A DNA stretch of 64,000 nt from Plasmodium vivax (lineage: Eukaryota > Apicomplexa > Aconoidasida > Haemosporida > Plasmodiidae). Positions within the stretch are counted from its first letter, which is position 1; every line of letters starts with the position of its first letter. The notes below the pieces were generated by a model, which saw only the letters and a program-made list of their open reading frames with translations, was not told the origin of the DNA and did not search any database. The translations under genes were made by a program, and so were the position numbers. Shown one piece after another: positions 1 to 9,938 of the stretch. The stretch is taken from NCBI RefSeq assembly GCF_000002415.2, contig NC_009919.1:2321795-2385794 (forward strand), read 5' to 3'.

Positions 1-1
1 C

Positions 2-3000
2 GGCAGCAAAAAGGTTAACGGCGTCGCGGAGAGCAGCGCCAGTGGGAGCACCAGCGAGAGGAACAACCTCAATAGCGGCGCGAACGCGACTGGCAAAGGC
101 GCCCCCAACGGTGCGAGTGCAAACGGAAGGGGCGCCGCCACAGAGGGGAAGGACGTGGATGTGCAGAGCGAAGAAGACCCATGGGATAGGGAACGTGAAG
201 AGGCAGATCTGGACGACGAGGAGTTATTTTACGCCGTAGAAGAAGGAGAAGCGAAAAATAGTAAAGTGCCCAAAATGACACTAAGTGCGAAAGAGAAGGA
301 GTTGCTGCTGGGCAAGAATGAAGAAGAGTGTAGCAACGGGAGCAGCGCGAATGGAGGTGGGAGTGGCAGTAAGGAGGGAGACAGCCAGGATAAAAACAAC
401 ATCCTGTGCCCGCTGTGCGTAGAGGTGCTAGACGAAACGGACAGGAACTTCTTCCCCTGCGACTGCGGCTACCAGATATGCCTCTGGTGCTTGTACTACA
501 TACGAGACCACATGTGCAACAAGTGCCCCGCCTGCAGGAGGAGCTACGACGAGAAGAATTTTATTTACAATAGGGAGACCCACGAGAAGCTGGTGAAAAA
601 GCAGAAAAGCGGTCACAGCCACGGCCACAATCACAAGGGGAGTAAGGCAGACGCGAGTAGCAGCAGCAATAATAATGTTGGAGCGAGTGCCCCAAACGGA
701 GTTAGCGGTTCTACGGGGGTTAGCAACTCCACCGGAGCTAACGCCTCCCCCAGTGCTGCCAACAGCAGCCTCCTTCACCATCTGAGTGGAAGCAGTAGCG
801 CCATTTTTAACAAACCGGAGCTATACAAAAGTGCAAACACATATAACATCCACGAGCATGAAAATTTATTTGAAATTATAAAAGGCATTCGGGTGGTTCA
901 GCGCAATCTCGTCTTCGTCATTGGTATTACCTCTAACTATGCAAAAAAAAATATTTTAAAAAAAAATGAATACTTTGGAAAGTATGGCCAAATTTTGAAT
1001 ATCATTGTGAATAAGTCCCAGGCCTATAACCCGCATTACAATGGCCCCTCCTTCAGTGCCTACATAACGTATAGCAACGAGAAGGAGGCCATCAACGCCA
1101 TTTATTTTATCGACGGTATGGTTTTGGATAGCAAGACTTTGAAGGCGTCTTTTGGGACCACCAAGTACTGTGCTGCGTATCTTAAAAACAGCACGTGTAC
1201 CAATGAGGACTGCTTCTACCTGCACCAACTGGGAAACGTCATTGATAGTTTTTCAAAAGACGACATACATGGCCCCAAACATATTTACCATGATTTGCTT
1301 TATTTTTATTTTAAAAAACACCCGGATAAGAAGAACGAGTCGAATGGCAACTGTCATGATGCCTCCGGCACGGTGGTGGTGAAGTCGGCCAGGAAATTGG
1401 AAGACGCAACATCTGCGGGAGGGGCTACTTCCGGGGGAGGGACTACTTCCGGAGGAGGCCCCCCCGCGACGCTCTCCTTTGCGGCGGCCATGTCCATCAC
1501 CAGTGAGAAGGACCTAACCGACGCGAAGAAGAAGAGTGACGCCCTGGAGGAGGCCGCCCATGCGAAGAAGCAGCACTCGTCGGCGGTGTCGGTGTTCTCC
1601 GATGGGAAGGCGAAAAGTTTGGAGGTGGCCAGCAAAGGGGTGGAAAAGATCGCCGAAAAGCAGTCTGATAAACACACAGAGAAGCAGGCGGAGGAACCGA
1701 AACGGGACGCCAAGCTGAAGGACGGCGTGGCCGGCAAGGCGTCCAAGGAGAATCACCACACCGGTGAGGAGAAAAGCAAGTGGAGCTCCGAAGGCAACTT
1801 CGCCAGCCTGATAAAGAATGCCGGCGTGGCGACCGGCTCCCTGCAGGAGGTGGAGGAGGAAAAGAGCAACGCGCACACCAAGAGCAAGAAGAAGAAGAAG
1901 AAGCAGAAGAGCGAGGAAGTGATCCCCGCCGCGGATCGGGGCAAGGAGGACCTCGCCGCGGGGGCAGGCGGCACAACAACCGCTGCCGCAACCGCAACCG
2001 CAACCGCGACTGCCACTCAGAAGGAGAAGAACTACAAGGACTCCCTGCAGAGCAGCGGCGCGCCCAAGAATGACAGCGCCAGCAAGAACAACAGCCTCGA
2101 GGTGGAGGAGGACCCCTACTACGCAGACGGCTTGTCGGAGAATTACCCCCTCATCACGGACGTCCGCTTTGACAAGGACAAGAAGAAGAAGATGAAGAAG
2201 AAGGCGGAGAAGAAGAAGGCCAACGAGAGGAAGAAGGTGGGGGAAGGGGATGGCGAGGAGAAAGTGGCAGAGGCAAAGGAGGGGGAGGAGAAGTCAGACG
2301 AAGCGAAGGTGGGAGAGGCCAAACTGGGAACCCCCCCCGCGGAAGAGCGCAAGCCCGACGGCAAGGGCGGCCTGCCAGCTGCGGACGCGGCGCAGAAGGA
2401 GCAGCCCTCCCAGCAGGACTTCCCCCCCCTGAGGGAAGACGACAAGGAGGCGAAGAAACAAAAGAAGAAGCACCCCAGCAGTGTAAGCGGCAACGTGAGC
2501 GGCAATGTAAGCGGCAACGTAAGCGGCAACGTAAGCGGCAGCGTGAGTGGCGGCGCGGAGAATAAGCCTGCCCAAGTGGAAGACCAGCCGGCAGACGACC
2601 CCAAGGAGAAGAAGCAAACCGGCGAGCAGGCAGAGGAGGAGAAAAAAAACAAGTATGCCAAAATGACCTTCAAAATTGGAAGCTTCTTTAATGACCTCTT
2701 TGATGGAAGTAAAAAAGGGGGTGGAGGAGAGGCAAAGGCGAAGGCATCTCCCAGCGTGAGTCAGAAGGCAAATAAGAAGGCGCCTACCACTGCTGCTACC
2801 CCCTCTGTGGTGGAAGCAGCGGAGGATGTACTGGTTGGAAGCGCTACGCAGTCGAAAGAAGACCCCAGCGCGGAAGGAGGAACGCCCTCGAAGCAGAAGA
2901 AGGATGAAACAAACGTGAAAGGGGATACAGTGAGAGAGAAGGGAGAGAGGAAGAAGAATGAGCAACCCTCTCAAAAGAGGGACCTCGAAAAGGTAAAAGC

Positions 3001-4525
3001 TGATGTAGGTGTCGGTGCAAAGGAGAAGAAGGAAGTAGTGGAAGAGGGGGTCAAGAAGGAGAGGGGTGGTGGATCTACCTCCCAAACTGATAAAGAGAGC
3101 ACACCCATTGGAGGAGGCGAACTTATTGGTGACTCACTCGGAGATGACGCCACAGCGACTGCTATCGGTGCTCCAAGTGAGATGGTGAGCCCCCCTCGCA
3201 CAAGAGAAAAGAGAGACAAAAAAGGCGTGCAAGATAACACCGCTACCCAGGAAGAACAACTGAAGAAGCACGCGCAGGAAATTTTAAACATTCAAAAGAA
3301 CAACCCAGAGGTGCCCCTCCTAGCAGTAATTGAAGATTACATAGGAAGGAGAACAGTCGCCACGAAGGAGGTTCTCCCTTTTGATGACCTCCAAAGTGTG
3401 GTGAATAGCCTTATCGGCGAGAAGGCAGCGAAGGGGGAAAGGGGTAACCAACAGACAGGCGATAGTACTGCCCACGCGTGGAATGTTAATACACAGGAGC
3501 GTTTACCTAATGGAGAGGGAGACGAAAGGCAAAGTGAGTCTACACAGGTGAAAAATGTAGAGAAAGGAGCGGCTGCCAAACCGGAGGGGGAAAGACCAAT
3601 CGAAAAGGCACACAAGGCGATGGACGCGAAGAACCACCTACCAGCTGCGAAAGAGAAAAAGAAAAAAGATACCCTCAACAAGAGGAAGCTGCAGCAGAAG
3701 GAAATGGAAGGAGATATTACGAGCATTATCAGAGAAATTATGATGCAGAAGATGAAGTCCAAAAGCAGAAGAAACAAAAATGGGTCCGTTGGAGAAACGA
3801 GTGGGAAGAGCGAGACGGGGCAGGCGGATCGCCGCGTCGTCAGTTCGGGGGAGGACCCCGCAGAGAAAAATGCCCTTTTCGACGACATGGAGATATTTTT
3901 AAAAAATCTGTGTGTGGCGAAGGGGAAGGCAATTCAGGGCGGTCTGCAAGGCGGTCTGCAAGGCGGTCTGCAAAGCGGTCTGCAAGGTGGCCTACAAAGC
4001 GGCCATCAAAGCGGCCTGCAAAGCGGCCACACAGACAACGACGCGGTGTATTTCATAGAAGGAAACGGAAGGCGCAAAAACGACTACCTCATGTACACGA
4101 GTGACGGGCACATTTCCCTGAAATCGCACAAGGGAGTCATGGAATTCGTCATTAAAAAGGAGGAAAACATAGACTTAAAAGAAAACGAAAAAAAATTTCT
4201 CCAAGAGGATCCATTTGATATTTATAGAGAATTAATTTTGTCGAAAAATTCAGACCTGCAAACTGCCAACGATATTTTGTTTGATAAAATGTTTAATGAG
4301 GAAATTGATTTCGTTCAACAGTTGTGCAAAGAAAATTGCCTGAACGGGTCAGGTAAAATTTACTCATCCAGTTACAAAGAGGAGAAAACTTATTATAGGC
4401 AGGGCGGCAATTTAAGCAAGAAATGTAAGAAGAAGGTGCAGGTTAGCTTCCCCAACTTGTGGGTGAATTTTGACCAGTCCCTGCACACGCAGGAGATGGC
4501 TGAGAAGGTTAACCTGAGCGCGTAG
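2..4525 (+). CDS. NOT4: CCR4-NOT complex subunit 4 (NOT4) RING E3 ligase, 5' end cut by window
   Basis: The frame is open from the first bases of the window with no ATG, so the true start lies to the left; 1507 residues are visible. Domains in order: a C4C4 RING (bases about 407-535) with CPLC, CDCGYQIC and CNKCPACR cysteine clusters, which is the NOT4 type; an RRM (about 880-1160); and directly after it a CCCH-like finger (about 1167-1230, C-x8-C-x4-C-x3-H). RING-RRM-C3H is diagnostic of NOT4, the ubiquitin ligase of the CCR4-NOT complex that acts in mRNA decay and co-translational quality control. The remaining two thirds are lysine/glutamate-rich low complexity with short repeats (SGNV around 2480-2560, GLQ-G/S around 3936-4030). 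The last 150 residues look ordered again. No intron is needed in the visible part. A GTG at 155 is not a credible eukaryotic start. Family call is firm; low-complexity boundaries are approximate. Confidence 0.93.
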   Translation, partial: GSKKVNGVAESSASGSTSERNNLNSGANATGKGAPNGASANGRGAATEGKDVDVQSEEDPWDREREEADLDDEELFYAVEEGEAKNSKVPKMTLSAKEKELLLGKNEEECSNGSSANGGGSGSKEGDSQDKNNILCPLCVEVLDETDRNFFPCDCGYQICLWCLYYIRDHMCNKCPACRRSYDEKNFIYNRETHEKLVKKQKSGHSHGHNHKGSKADASSSSNNNVGASAPNGVSGSTGVSNSTGANASPSAANSSLLHHLSGSSSAIFNKPELYKSANTYNIHEHENLFEIIKGIRVVQRNLVFVIGITSNYAKKNILKKNEYFGKYGQILNIIVNKSQAYNPHYNGPSFSAYITYSNEKEAINAIYFIDGMVLDSKTLKASFGTTKYCAAYLKNSTCTNEDCFYLHQLGNVIDSFSKDDIHGPKHIYHDLLYFYFKKHPDKKNESNGNCHDASGTVVVKSARKLEDATSAGGATSGGGTTSGGGPPATLSFAAAMSITSEKDLTDAKKKSDALEEAAHAKKQHSSAVSVFSDGKAKSLEVASKGVEKIAEKQSDKHTEKQAEEPKRDAKLKDGVAGKASKENHHTGEEKSKWSSEGNFASLIKNAGVATGSLQEVEEEKSNAHTKSKKKKKKQKSEEVIPAADRGKEDLAAGAGGTTTAAATATATATATQKEKNYKDSLQSSGAPKNDSASKNNSLEVEEDPYYADGLSENYPLITDVRFDKDKKKKMKKKAEKKKANERKKVGEGDGEEKVAEAKEGEEKSDEAKVGEAKLGTPPAEERKPDGKGGLPAADAAQKEQPSQQDFPPLREDDKEAKKQKKKHPSSVSGNVSGNVSGNVSGNVSGSVSGGAENKPAQVEDQPADDPKEKKQTGEQAEEEKKNKYAKMTFKIGSFFNDLFDGSKKGGGGEAKAKASPSVSQKANKKAPTTAATPSVVEAAEDVLVGSATQSKEDPSAEGGTPSKQKKDETNVKGDTVREKGERKKNEQPSQKRDLEKVKADVGVGAKEKKEVVEEGVKKERGGGSTSQTDKESTPIGGGELIGDSLGDDATATAIGAPSEMVSPPRTREKRDKKGVQDNTATQEEQLKKHAQEILNIQKNNPEVPLLAVIEDYIGRRTVATKEVLPFDDLQSVVNSLIGEKAAKGERGNQQTGDSTAHAWNVNTQERLPNGEGDERQSESTQVKNVEKGAAAKPEGERPIEKAHKAMDAKNHLPAAKEKKKKDTLNKRKLQQKEMEGDITSIIREIMMQKMKSKSRRNKNGSVGETSGKSETGQADRRVVSSGEDPAEKNALFDDMEIFLKNLCVAKGKAIQGGLQGGLQGGLQSGLQGGLQSGHQSGLQSGHTDNDAVYFIEGNGRRKNDYLMYTSDGHISLKSHKGVMEFVIKKEENIDLKENEKKFLQEDPFDIYRELILSKNSDLQTANDILFDKMFNEEIDFVQQLCKENCLNGSGKIYSSSYKEEKTYYRQGGNLSKKCKKKVQVSFPNLWVNFDQSLHTQEMAEKVNLSA

Positions 4526-5147
4526 GGAAGGGGGAGGAGGCGCAGCGGATATGTGCAGAAGAGGAAGGAGGAAAGGTGGAAGCGTTTTTCACCCCATGCG
4601 TCGCCCGCCCGTTCACCCATCCACCCATCACAATTTTATCGTATTATCGCATCACCACATTATCGTATCACCGCATTATCGCGCCACCGCATTATCGCGT
4701 TACATTTTATTTTTTTTTTTTCAAAGCAGAGCTTCACTTTGATAGCATTTGTTGTCCCCCTTTTTAATGGCGCCATGCTAACGCCCAAAACGCTGGCGTC
4801 CCTTTTAACCAATTAGCCCCACGCCCATATGTGCATATGCGCGTGTTTGTATGTGTATACACATCTCCCCCCTCTCCGGGGGGTAACAATTAACTCAATT
4901 AATTAAAATGTGCCAAGTGTAGAAGGAGGAAGGCGGCTCGCTCAGCGGAACTCGCGTCACGGGGGGCCACCCACCCAAAGAAAAAAAGAAAAAAAAAAAA
5001 AATTAACAAACGAATACGCGCAGGGGGAAGCGGCAAAGCGGCGAAGAGATCATCAATCCGCTTATCATCCGCTGATCATCCGCTGATCACCCGCTTATCA
5101 CCCGCTGATCACCCGCTTATCACCCGCTTATCACCCGCTTATCTTCT
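4526..5147. other. Intergenic, tail-to-tail, with short tandem repeats
   Basis: This region lies between the stop codons of two convergent genes, so it should carry only 3' UTRs. It holds degenerate ATTATCGCATCACC-like repeats (about 4637-4705), poly-T and poly-A runs, and a 10-base CCGCTTATCA/CCGCTGATCA array (about 5056-5142) that stops just short of the neighbouring stop codon. I see no gene. Confidence 0.7.
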
Positions 5148-8100
5148 TTAACCCGCCCGGCTGTAACCGCAAAAGGTCATCAGACAGTGCGCGTGGCCGC
5201 TCGAAATGGACCGCAGAACGGTGGCGTAGTTGTGCGTGAGCTTGACCGGGGCGATGGCGAGGATCTTCATGCTCTTAAGATGGCGGGAGTCACCATCCTT
5301 CGTGATCTGAACAATGGTGCCACTCCTCTGCTGAATTAAGTCCTTCACAATAATGCCGACGAAGGACTCCTCCGTCTGAATCTGCAGCAGAGATATGGGC
5401 TTCGCTACGCACACGTTGGCTCGCTTAATCATTCGATAGTACAAGTCATTACACGCGTACTTGGCCACCGCAACTGTGGTGTCATCCGATAGGCCCAACA
5501 TTGTGATTTCTACCTCCGTGCTGATGATGCTTCCGCTTGTTTGGAAGCCACTGGCTAGGCAGTTCTTCAGGGTGACAATACAACTCTGTAAAATTTCTTC
5601 GTAAAAGTTTTTTTTTTTTTTTTGTTTCCTCTGCAGCTCTGAGATGTACAGGTGTACGTTCTTATGGACGCGCACGCTGCTTTGGAACAGGTCCTCGTAA
5701 TTGAAGTTGAGGAGGTACTCCTCCACGTCTTCCTCTATGTGTTCCTCCACGGGTTCGTCCGGCTGCTCCTCGGGGGGGTGTAAATATTCTTTCACCCCAC
5801 TCGCCCAACCGCGTGCGCCATCGATTCGACCCCCCTCCTCACAGTTCGCGTTAATCCTAATTTGGGGTGTACAGTCGCCCCGCCCCACAGCACCGGATAG
5901 CCCCTCGCCTGAGTTGTTAAGCTCCACCTCGATGCTGCAGTTGGGTTGATTCGGGGGCGGGGTCCAAAAAACAGAGTCATCTCTCTTCAGTGGGGTCTGG
6001 AAGGAACCATTCGGCTGCACGGCTGTGATGTTATGCTCTTCCAGGGATGCCTCCTCGTTGGCGGCTTCTTCGTTCGCTGCTCCCCCGTTGGCTTCTCCCC
6101 CCCTGGTGGACCTCACCAACTGCGACACGCTGTCACACCTCAGCGCATTTTGGATGAACCTCGAAACGTCCACGAACTCCTTCTCGCGAATGGCCAGGCC
6201 AATCGTTATGTTGGAGAGGTTACAATTCACCTTCATCTCTTTCGTCATGGTCTCTTCGTAGTGCCCCGTAAGGTACTCCCTCTCCACTACCTCCACCTCC
6301 TCCGTCCTGATATCTATGCCATAATCACTTTTTATTTTGTCTAGCGTAACTTCTATGTTCAATATGCCTATCGACCCAATGATGAGCTTTCGATTCGGGT
6401 CTGTGTAGACGACGATGCTCTTGTCTTCCAAGCAGATGTTTCGCAGCACTTGCTTCAGTTCGCCTTCCTTTTTGCAATCCTTGGGCTCTATAGCGCAAGT
6501 GCATACGATGACGTTTCTGCTGATCCTTTTTGTGTAACTCTTGAGGAAGAACCACAACTCTTTGCTTTCGATTTCGTGTCGCATGTGTGTGTAGATGTCG
6601 TGGAGGGGGCGGTCCTGGTTGAGTTGGCCCGCTGGGCTTCCTCGGCTTCGTTGGCCCGCTTGGCTTCCCCATCTTCGTTGGCCTTTTTGACCTTCTTGGC
6701 CTCCCTGACCGGCCGCCTCTCCTTTTTTTTTCCTCTCCCTATCAGCTGCGCCATCATTCCTGGATCGCAACGTGGAGCGCAACCTGGAGGGGCTCACCTG
6801 GCGGTCTGGCCCCCCTACTACGCCTACACCGTCAGCGTTGTGAGGCGGTTCCTCCACTTCGCACATAAAATCGCAAACGAGGACGTGCTCGAGCCCACGA
6901 ACCATTCCTATATCGTTCGTCCCCAACCGATTGATCATGACGTACCTATCCGCTTTGACTTTGTAAAGACCCTTCACCACTTCGGTTCTTCCACTTCGCA
7001 CGTTTAGAATCTTGGCATCTTTGGCTAGCTCCCCCTTGAGCACCTTGCAAAATGTGTTGTGCCCGTTCTTTTCGCTCACAAGTTTGAATATGAACAGCAC
7101 AGTTTTGTACCGCTCTTTGAGTGGGGGTCTTTTTGAAGCCTCCTGGGGGGGTCCAACGGAGGTGCTTGAGTTGTGAAGCGAGGGGGGAGCCACATCGGGG
7201 GTAGCCTCATCAGGGGTGGCTACACCATGGGGGAGACTCCCTCCACTGCGTTGTCCTCCAATGGGATGACTTCCACCCATTGGGGAAGACCCCACTTGGA
7301 AGTTCCTCCGCACATCGTTCGCTTTGGAACCCATCTGTGCTGCCTTTACCCCAGATGGGGCCATCCCCCTATCGGAGTGCTCACCCGGTAATGCGACCCC
7401 ACCGCTCGTGATGTAATCCAAGAGGAGGTGAACGCCAAGCGAATTCAGAGCACTGCCGGCAAACACGGGGAAGATCTCCTTCAGGGTGATCCATTTGGCC
7501 AAGCAGCTCCTCACCTCGCTGTACTCTATGCAGATATTGTTTACGTATTTTCGCTCCAGGTCTGGCTCCAAATCGCAGAGGGCCTCCACGAGCTCCTCCC
7601 GTTTCTGTAACGCGTGGTGGATGGTCTCTTTAGAGAGCACTTTTAGGAGGCGCTCCGTGGTGATCGCCTCGTCAGCGGTTGGGGTTGGCTTTCCATCAGT
7701 TGGGGTCGGCTCTCCCGCCTCTCCAGCATCTCCTACTTCTCCCACCCCTATTGCGGCAAAATGACGCCTGACCACTTGGCAATCCACGTGCTGCAAAACC
7801 GAGGCGAGGGCCATCCTCCTGTAGGCGAACTTCTGCCCATACCTCCCCTGAGGATACCAATAAATGCACATAGACGGCAGGTCCAAAATAAACTTTAACA
7901 TTTTACTTTCATACAGAGGGTAAGTCACAAGGACACTCTTTCGACTCAAATTCTTTTTTAGATTTTCTATGTTGTAATTGAGATCCGTTTCGTGTACATC
8001 CATTTTGTTTAAAAAAAAAAAAATGGGGAGATTTTCCCTTATGTAGTGAAACAGGTGGAAGGTTTGAATTTGGATGCCCTCCTTGGCATCCACCACGATG

Positions 8101-8453
8101 ACGCACCTGTCTGAAACGCAAAGGGAGAGGAACGTTTCGTTGCTGAAGTCTACGTGGCCTGGGGTGTCTATTAAATTTACCTTTACATTGTTCCATTTGA
8201 AGCATGAGTAGGCCGTTTTGATGGTTATTCCCCTTTCCCTCTCTTGCCTTAAAAAATCGAGCTGCGTGTTTTGGTCTTGGATGCTCCCCTTCACCTTTAT
8301 TTCGTTGGCGCAGTACAGAATGTCCTCCGATATGGTCGTCTTCCCCGCGTCGATGTGCGCAAGGATGCCCAGGTTCACCAGCTCCTGCGAGAAAAAGCGC
8401 CGCGTGCGCGCTGCGCGCTGGGCGGCCTTCAGGCCCAGCGCCCTCCGCAGCAT
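5148..8453 (-). CDS. Organellar translation factor of the EF-G2 / RRF2mt (TetM-like) GTPase group
   Basis: An 1101-residue translational GTPase. The ATG at 8453 gives an N-terminus rich in R, A and L with few acids (MLRRALGLKAAQRAARTRRF), a good mitochondrial presequence; the open frame continues upstream only to a GTG. GTPase motifs are complete: AHIDAGKTT (residues 32-40), RGIT (74-77), DTPGH (96-100), NKMD (149-152). The C-terminus has EF-G domains IV-V ending in YATVLRSISSG, which resembles mitochondrial EF-G2 (GFM2), the ribosome-recycling factor, more than the elongation-type EF-G1. Family members are about 750-800 residues; the excess is hydrophilic low complexity around residues 310-345, 430-500, 610-690 and 880-1000. 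P. falciparum has other organellar EF-Gs elsewhere, which supports a recycling role, but TetM-like motifs also fit. Organelle and EF-G1/EF-G2 identity are inferred. Confidence 0.85.
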   Translation of the reverse strand: MLRRALGLKAAQRAARTRRFFSQELVNLGILAHIDAGKTTISEDILYCANEIKVKGSIQDQNTQLDFLRQERERGITIKTAYSCFKWNNVKVNLIDTPGHVDFSNETFLSLCVSDRCVIVVDAKEGIQIQTFHLFHYIRENLPIFFFLNKMDVHETDLNYNIENLKKNLSRKSVLVTYPLYESKMLKFILDLPSMCIYWYPQGRYGQKFAYRRMALASVLQHVDCQVVRRHFAAIGVGEVGDAGEAGEPTPTDGKPTPTADEAITTERLLKVLSKETIHHALQKREELVEALCDLEPDLERKYVNNICIEYSEVRSCLAKWITLKEIFPVFAGSALNSLGVHLLLDYITSGGVALPGEHSDRGMAPSGVKAAQMGSKANDVRRNFQVGSSPMGGSHPIGGQRSGGSLPHGVATPDEATPDVAPPSLHNSSTSVGPPQEASKRPPLKERYKTVLFIFKLVSEKNGHNTFCKVLKGELAKDAKILNVRSGRTEVVKGLYKVKADRYVMINRLGTNDIGMVRGLEHVLVCDFMCEVEEPPHNADGVGVVGGPDRQVSPSRLRSTLRSRNDGAADRERKKKGEAAGQGGQEGQKGQRRWGSQAGQRSRGSPAGQLNQDRPLHDIYTHMRHEIESKELWFFLKSYTKRISRNVIVCTCAIEPKDCKKEGELKQVLRNICLEDKSIVVYTDPNRKLIIGSIGILNIEVTLDKIKSDYGIDIRTEEVEVVEREYLTGHYEETMTKEMKVNCNLSNITIGLAIREKEFVDVSRFIQNALRCDSVSQLVRSTRGGEANGGAANEEAANEEASLEEHNITAVQPNGSFQTPLKRDDSVFWTPPPNQPNCSIEVELNNSGEGLSGAVGRGDCTPQIRINANCEEGGRIDGARGWASGVKEYLHPPEEQPDEPVEEHIEEDVEEYLLNFNYEDLFQSSVRVHKNVHLYISELQRKQKKKKNFYEEILQSCIVTLKNCLASGFQTSGSIISTEVEITMLGLSDDTTVAVAKYACNDLYYRMIKRANVCVAKPISLLQIQTEESFVGIIVKDLIQQRSGTIVQITKDGDSRHLKSMKILAIAPVKLTHNYATVLRSISSGHAHCLMTFCGYSRAG

Positions 8454-9938
8454 GGTGGGGGGGAAGCGAGGTGGGTGAAGCGGGTGAGGCGGAACAGACT
8501 GACCAGACAAACGCACTAATCCACTTCGCCTTTGACGGGCCAGCTCCCAGCACAGGAGAGACCTACACCCACTACACGCTTGCCCCTTCTCACCGCACCC
8601 ATGCAAACTTGGAAAACCACGCAGGGTGAGGCTGACGTGGATCCCCACCCCCCAATGGATATCAGTGTGCTTATACTGCTGCACTGTTGCGCGTTGGTAT
8701 GGGCCCTCCACTCTTTTGGGGACATCCCCACTGGGCTTGCAAATCAGGGCACTTACGACAGAACTGCATAATGATAGGTTACCCCATTTTTGCTTCCTCT
8801 CCTGTGGAACAGCACAGCAGCACGGCGGCCTCTACACATGGCATCTCTCTTCTCGCTGCAGCGCTTCACTGCGCAGTAGGCATTATCACGAGCGGGAGCT
8901 ATACACCTCTCCCCACACACAGGCAGGCAGCATACACAGGCAGACATGGGCGGGAAAGTCTCCCCCTTGGAATGCTCACAGACGAGGTGGAGGAAATTGA
9001 AGAACCTTCCTCGTCTCCTCCCCCACCCGCCGTTGCTACACCTGTGCAGGTATATGAAGCAGGACTGCCCATGTAGCCAATCATTTTTTTTTTTTTTTTT
9101 TTTTTTTTACACTACCAACGATGCGCATACCGATTGGTGCTTCCTATATCGACACAGCAGCGATATTCTCATTGTGGGTGTTTCCCACGTTTGCAAAGCG
9201 GAAGCAGTCACTTATGCGGTTGACTCTTCTCGGGGGAAACACATGTCCCACGGGAAACTCCTTTTGCGAAGCATCCCCACTGTTCTTCCAGGCTTCCAAC
9301 CTTTCCTGCCTTTTCTCCCTTTTTTCTGCATACCCTTAATGTACAAATGTGGCAACAGAGCATTACGCAATTTTTTCTTTTTTCCTCACCACAACGTGGT
9401 AGGTTACTTCCATTCTTCACTTTTCCTTCCACCCAGCCGTTCATTTTTTTTTTTTTTTTTTTTGCGGAAAAGTGTAGGGGCCCCCCCTAAAAAAGAAATT
9501 TCGCTCCTCCGCCAAGCGCCATTGCGCAGGGATGCGCCAGAGCGGATAAAAAAAATATCCCAAACTGTTAAGCAAAATATGGGAGAAAAGCAGGAAGGAG
9601 ATCGTAAAGGCAATGGCGATTGCAAAGACTAAGGAATAGCAATGGCGAAGACGAATTTGTGTTTTTTTTTCAACCGTTGGCAGATTTCCTCCACCAGATA
9701 GGCAAGGAGGAGTCTCTCCTTCCCCCGATTTGTCCTTGCGTACAACCTGTGGGAAGTATTTTTTTTTTTTTTCCCCCCCAGCTAATGTACCATCCGAAAT
9801 TGAGGGTCCCCCATGTAGCAGGTCCTCGTAAGAATAGCCGCGCTTGGGTTCACCTACCGACACGTGAAGTTGGTACGTCCAAGGAAGGAACACCATTTTA
9901 CACCCCAGTGGTGACGCCTATCATTTTACAACAAGCCA
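8454..9938. promoter_or_regulatory. Divergent intergenic region between EF-G2 and METTL14 genes
   Basis: Head-to-head spacer that must hold the promoters and 5' UTRs of both neighbours. Long poly-T runs lie at about 9085-9109, 9445-9463 and 9755-9771. An open frame of 228 codons at 8946-9632 is full of poly-F from the T-tracts and is not a gene. I cannot assign a specific factor-binding site. Confidence 0.6.

Noticed and set aside
155..157. GTG at 155 as the NOT4 start
   Set aside because: Eukaryotic nuclear genes start at ATG, and the frame is open to the left edge. The same reasoning removed GTG/TTG starts at 8711, 16941, 26770, 30911, 37180, 41747, 43401, 49761 and 60489.
8946..9632. 228-codon frame in the EF-G2/METTL14 spacer
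   Set aside because: Phenylalanine and lysine runs come from T/A tracts; no ordered segment recognised.
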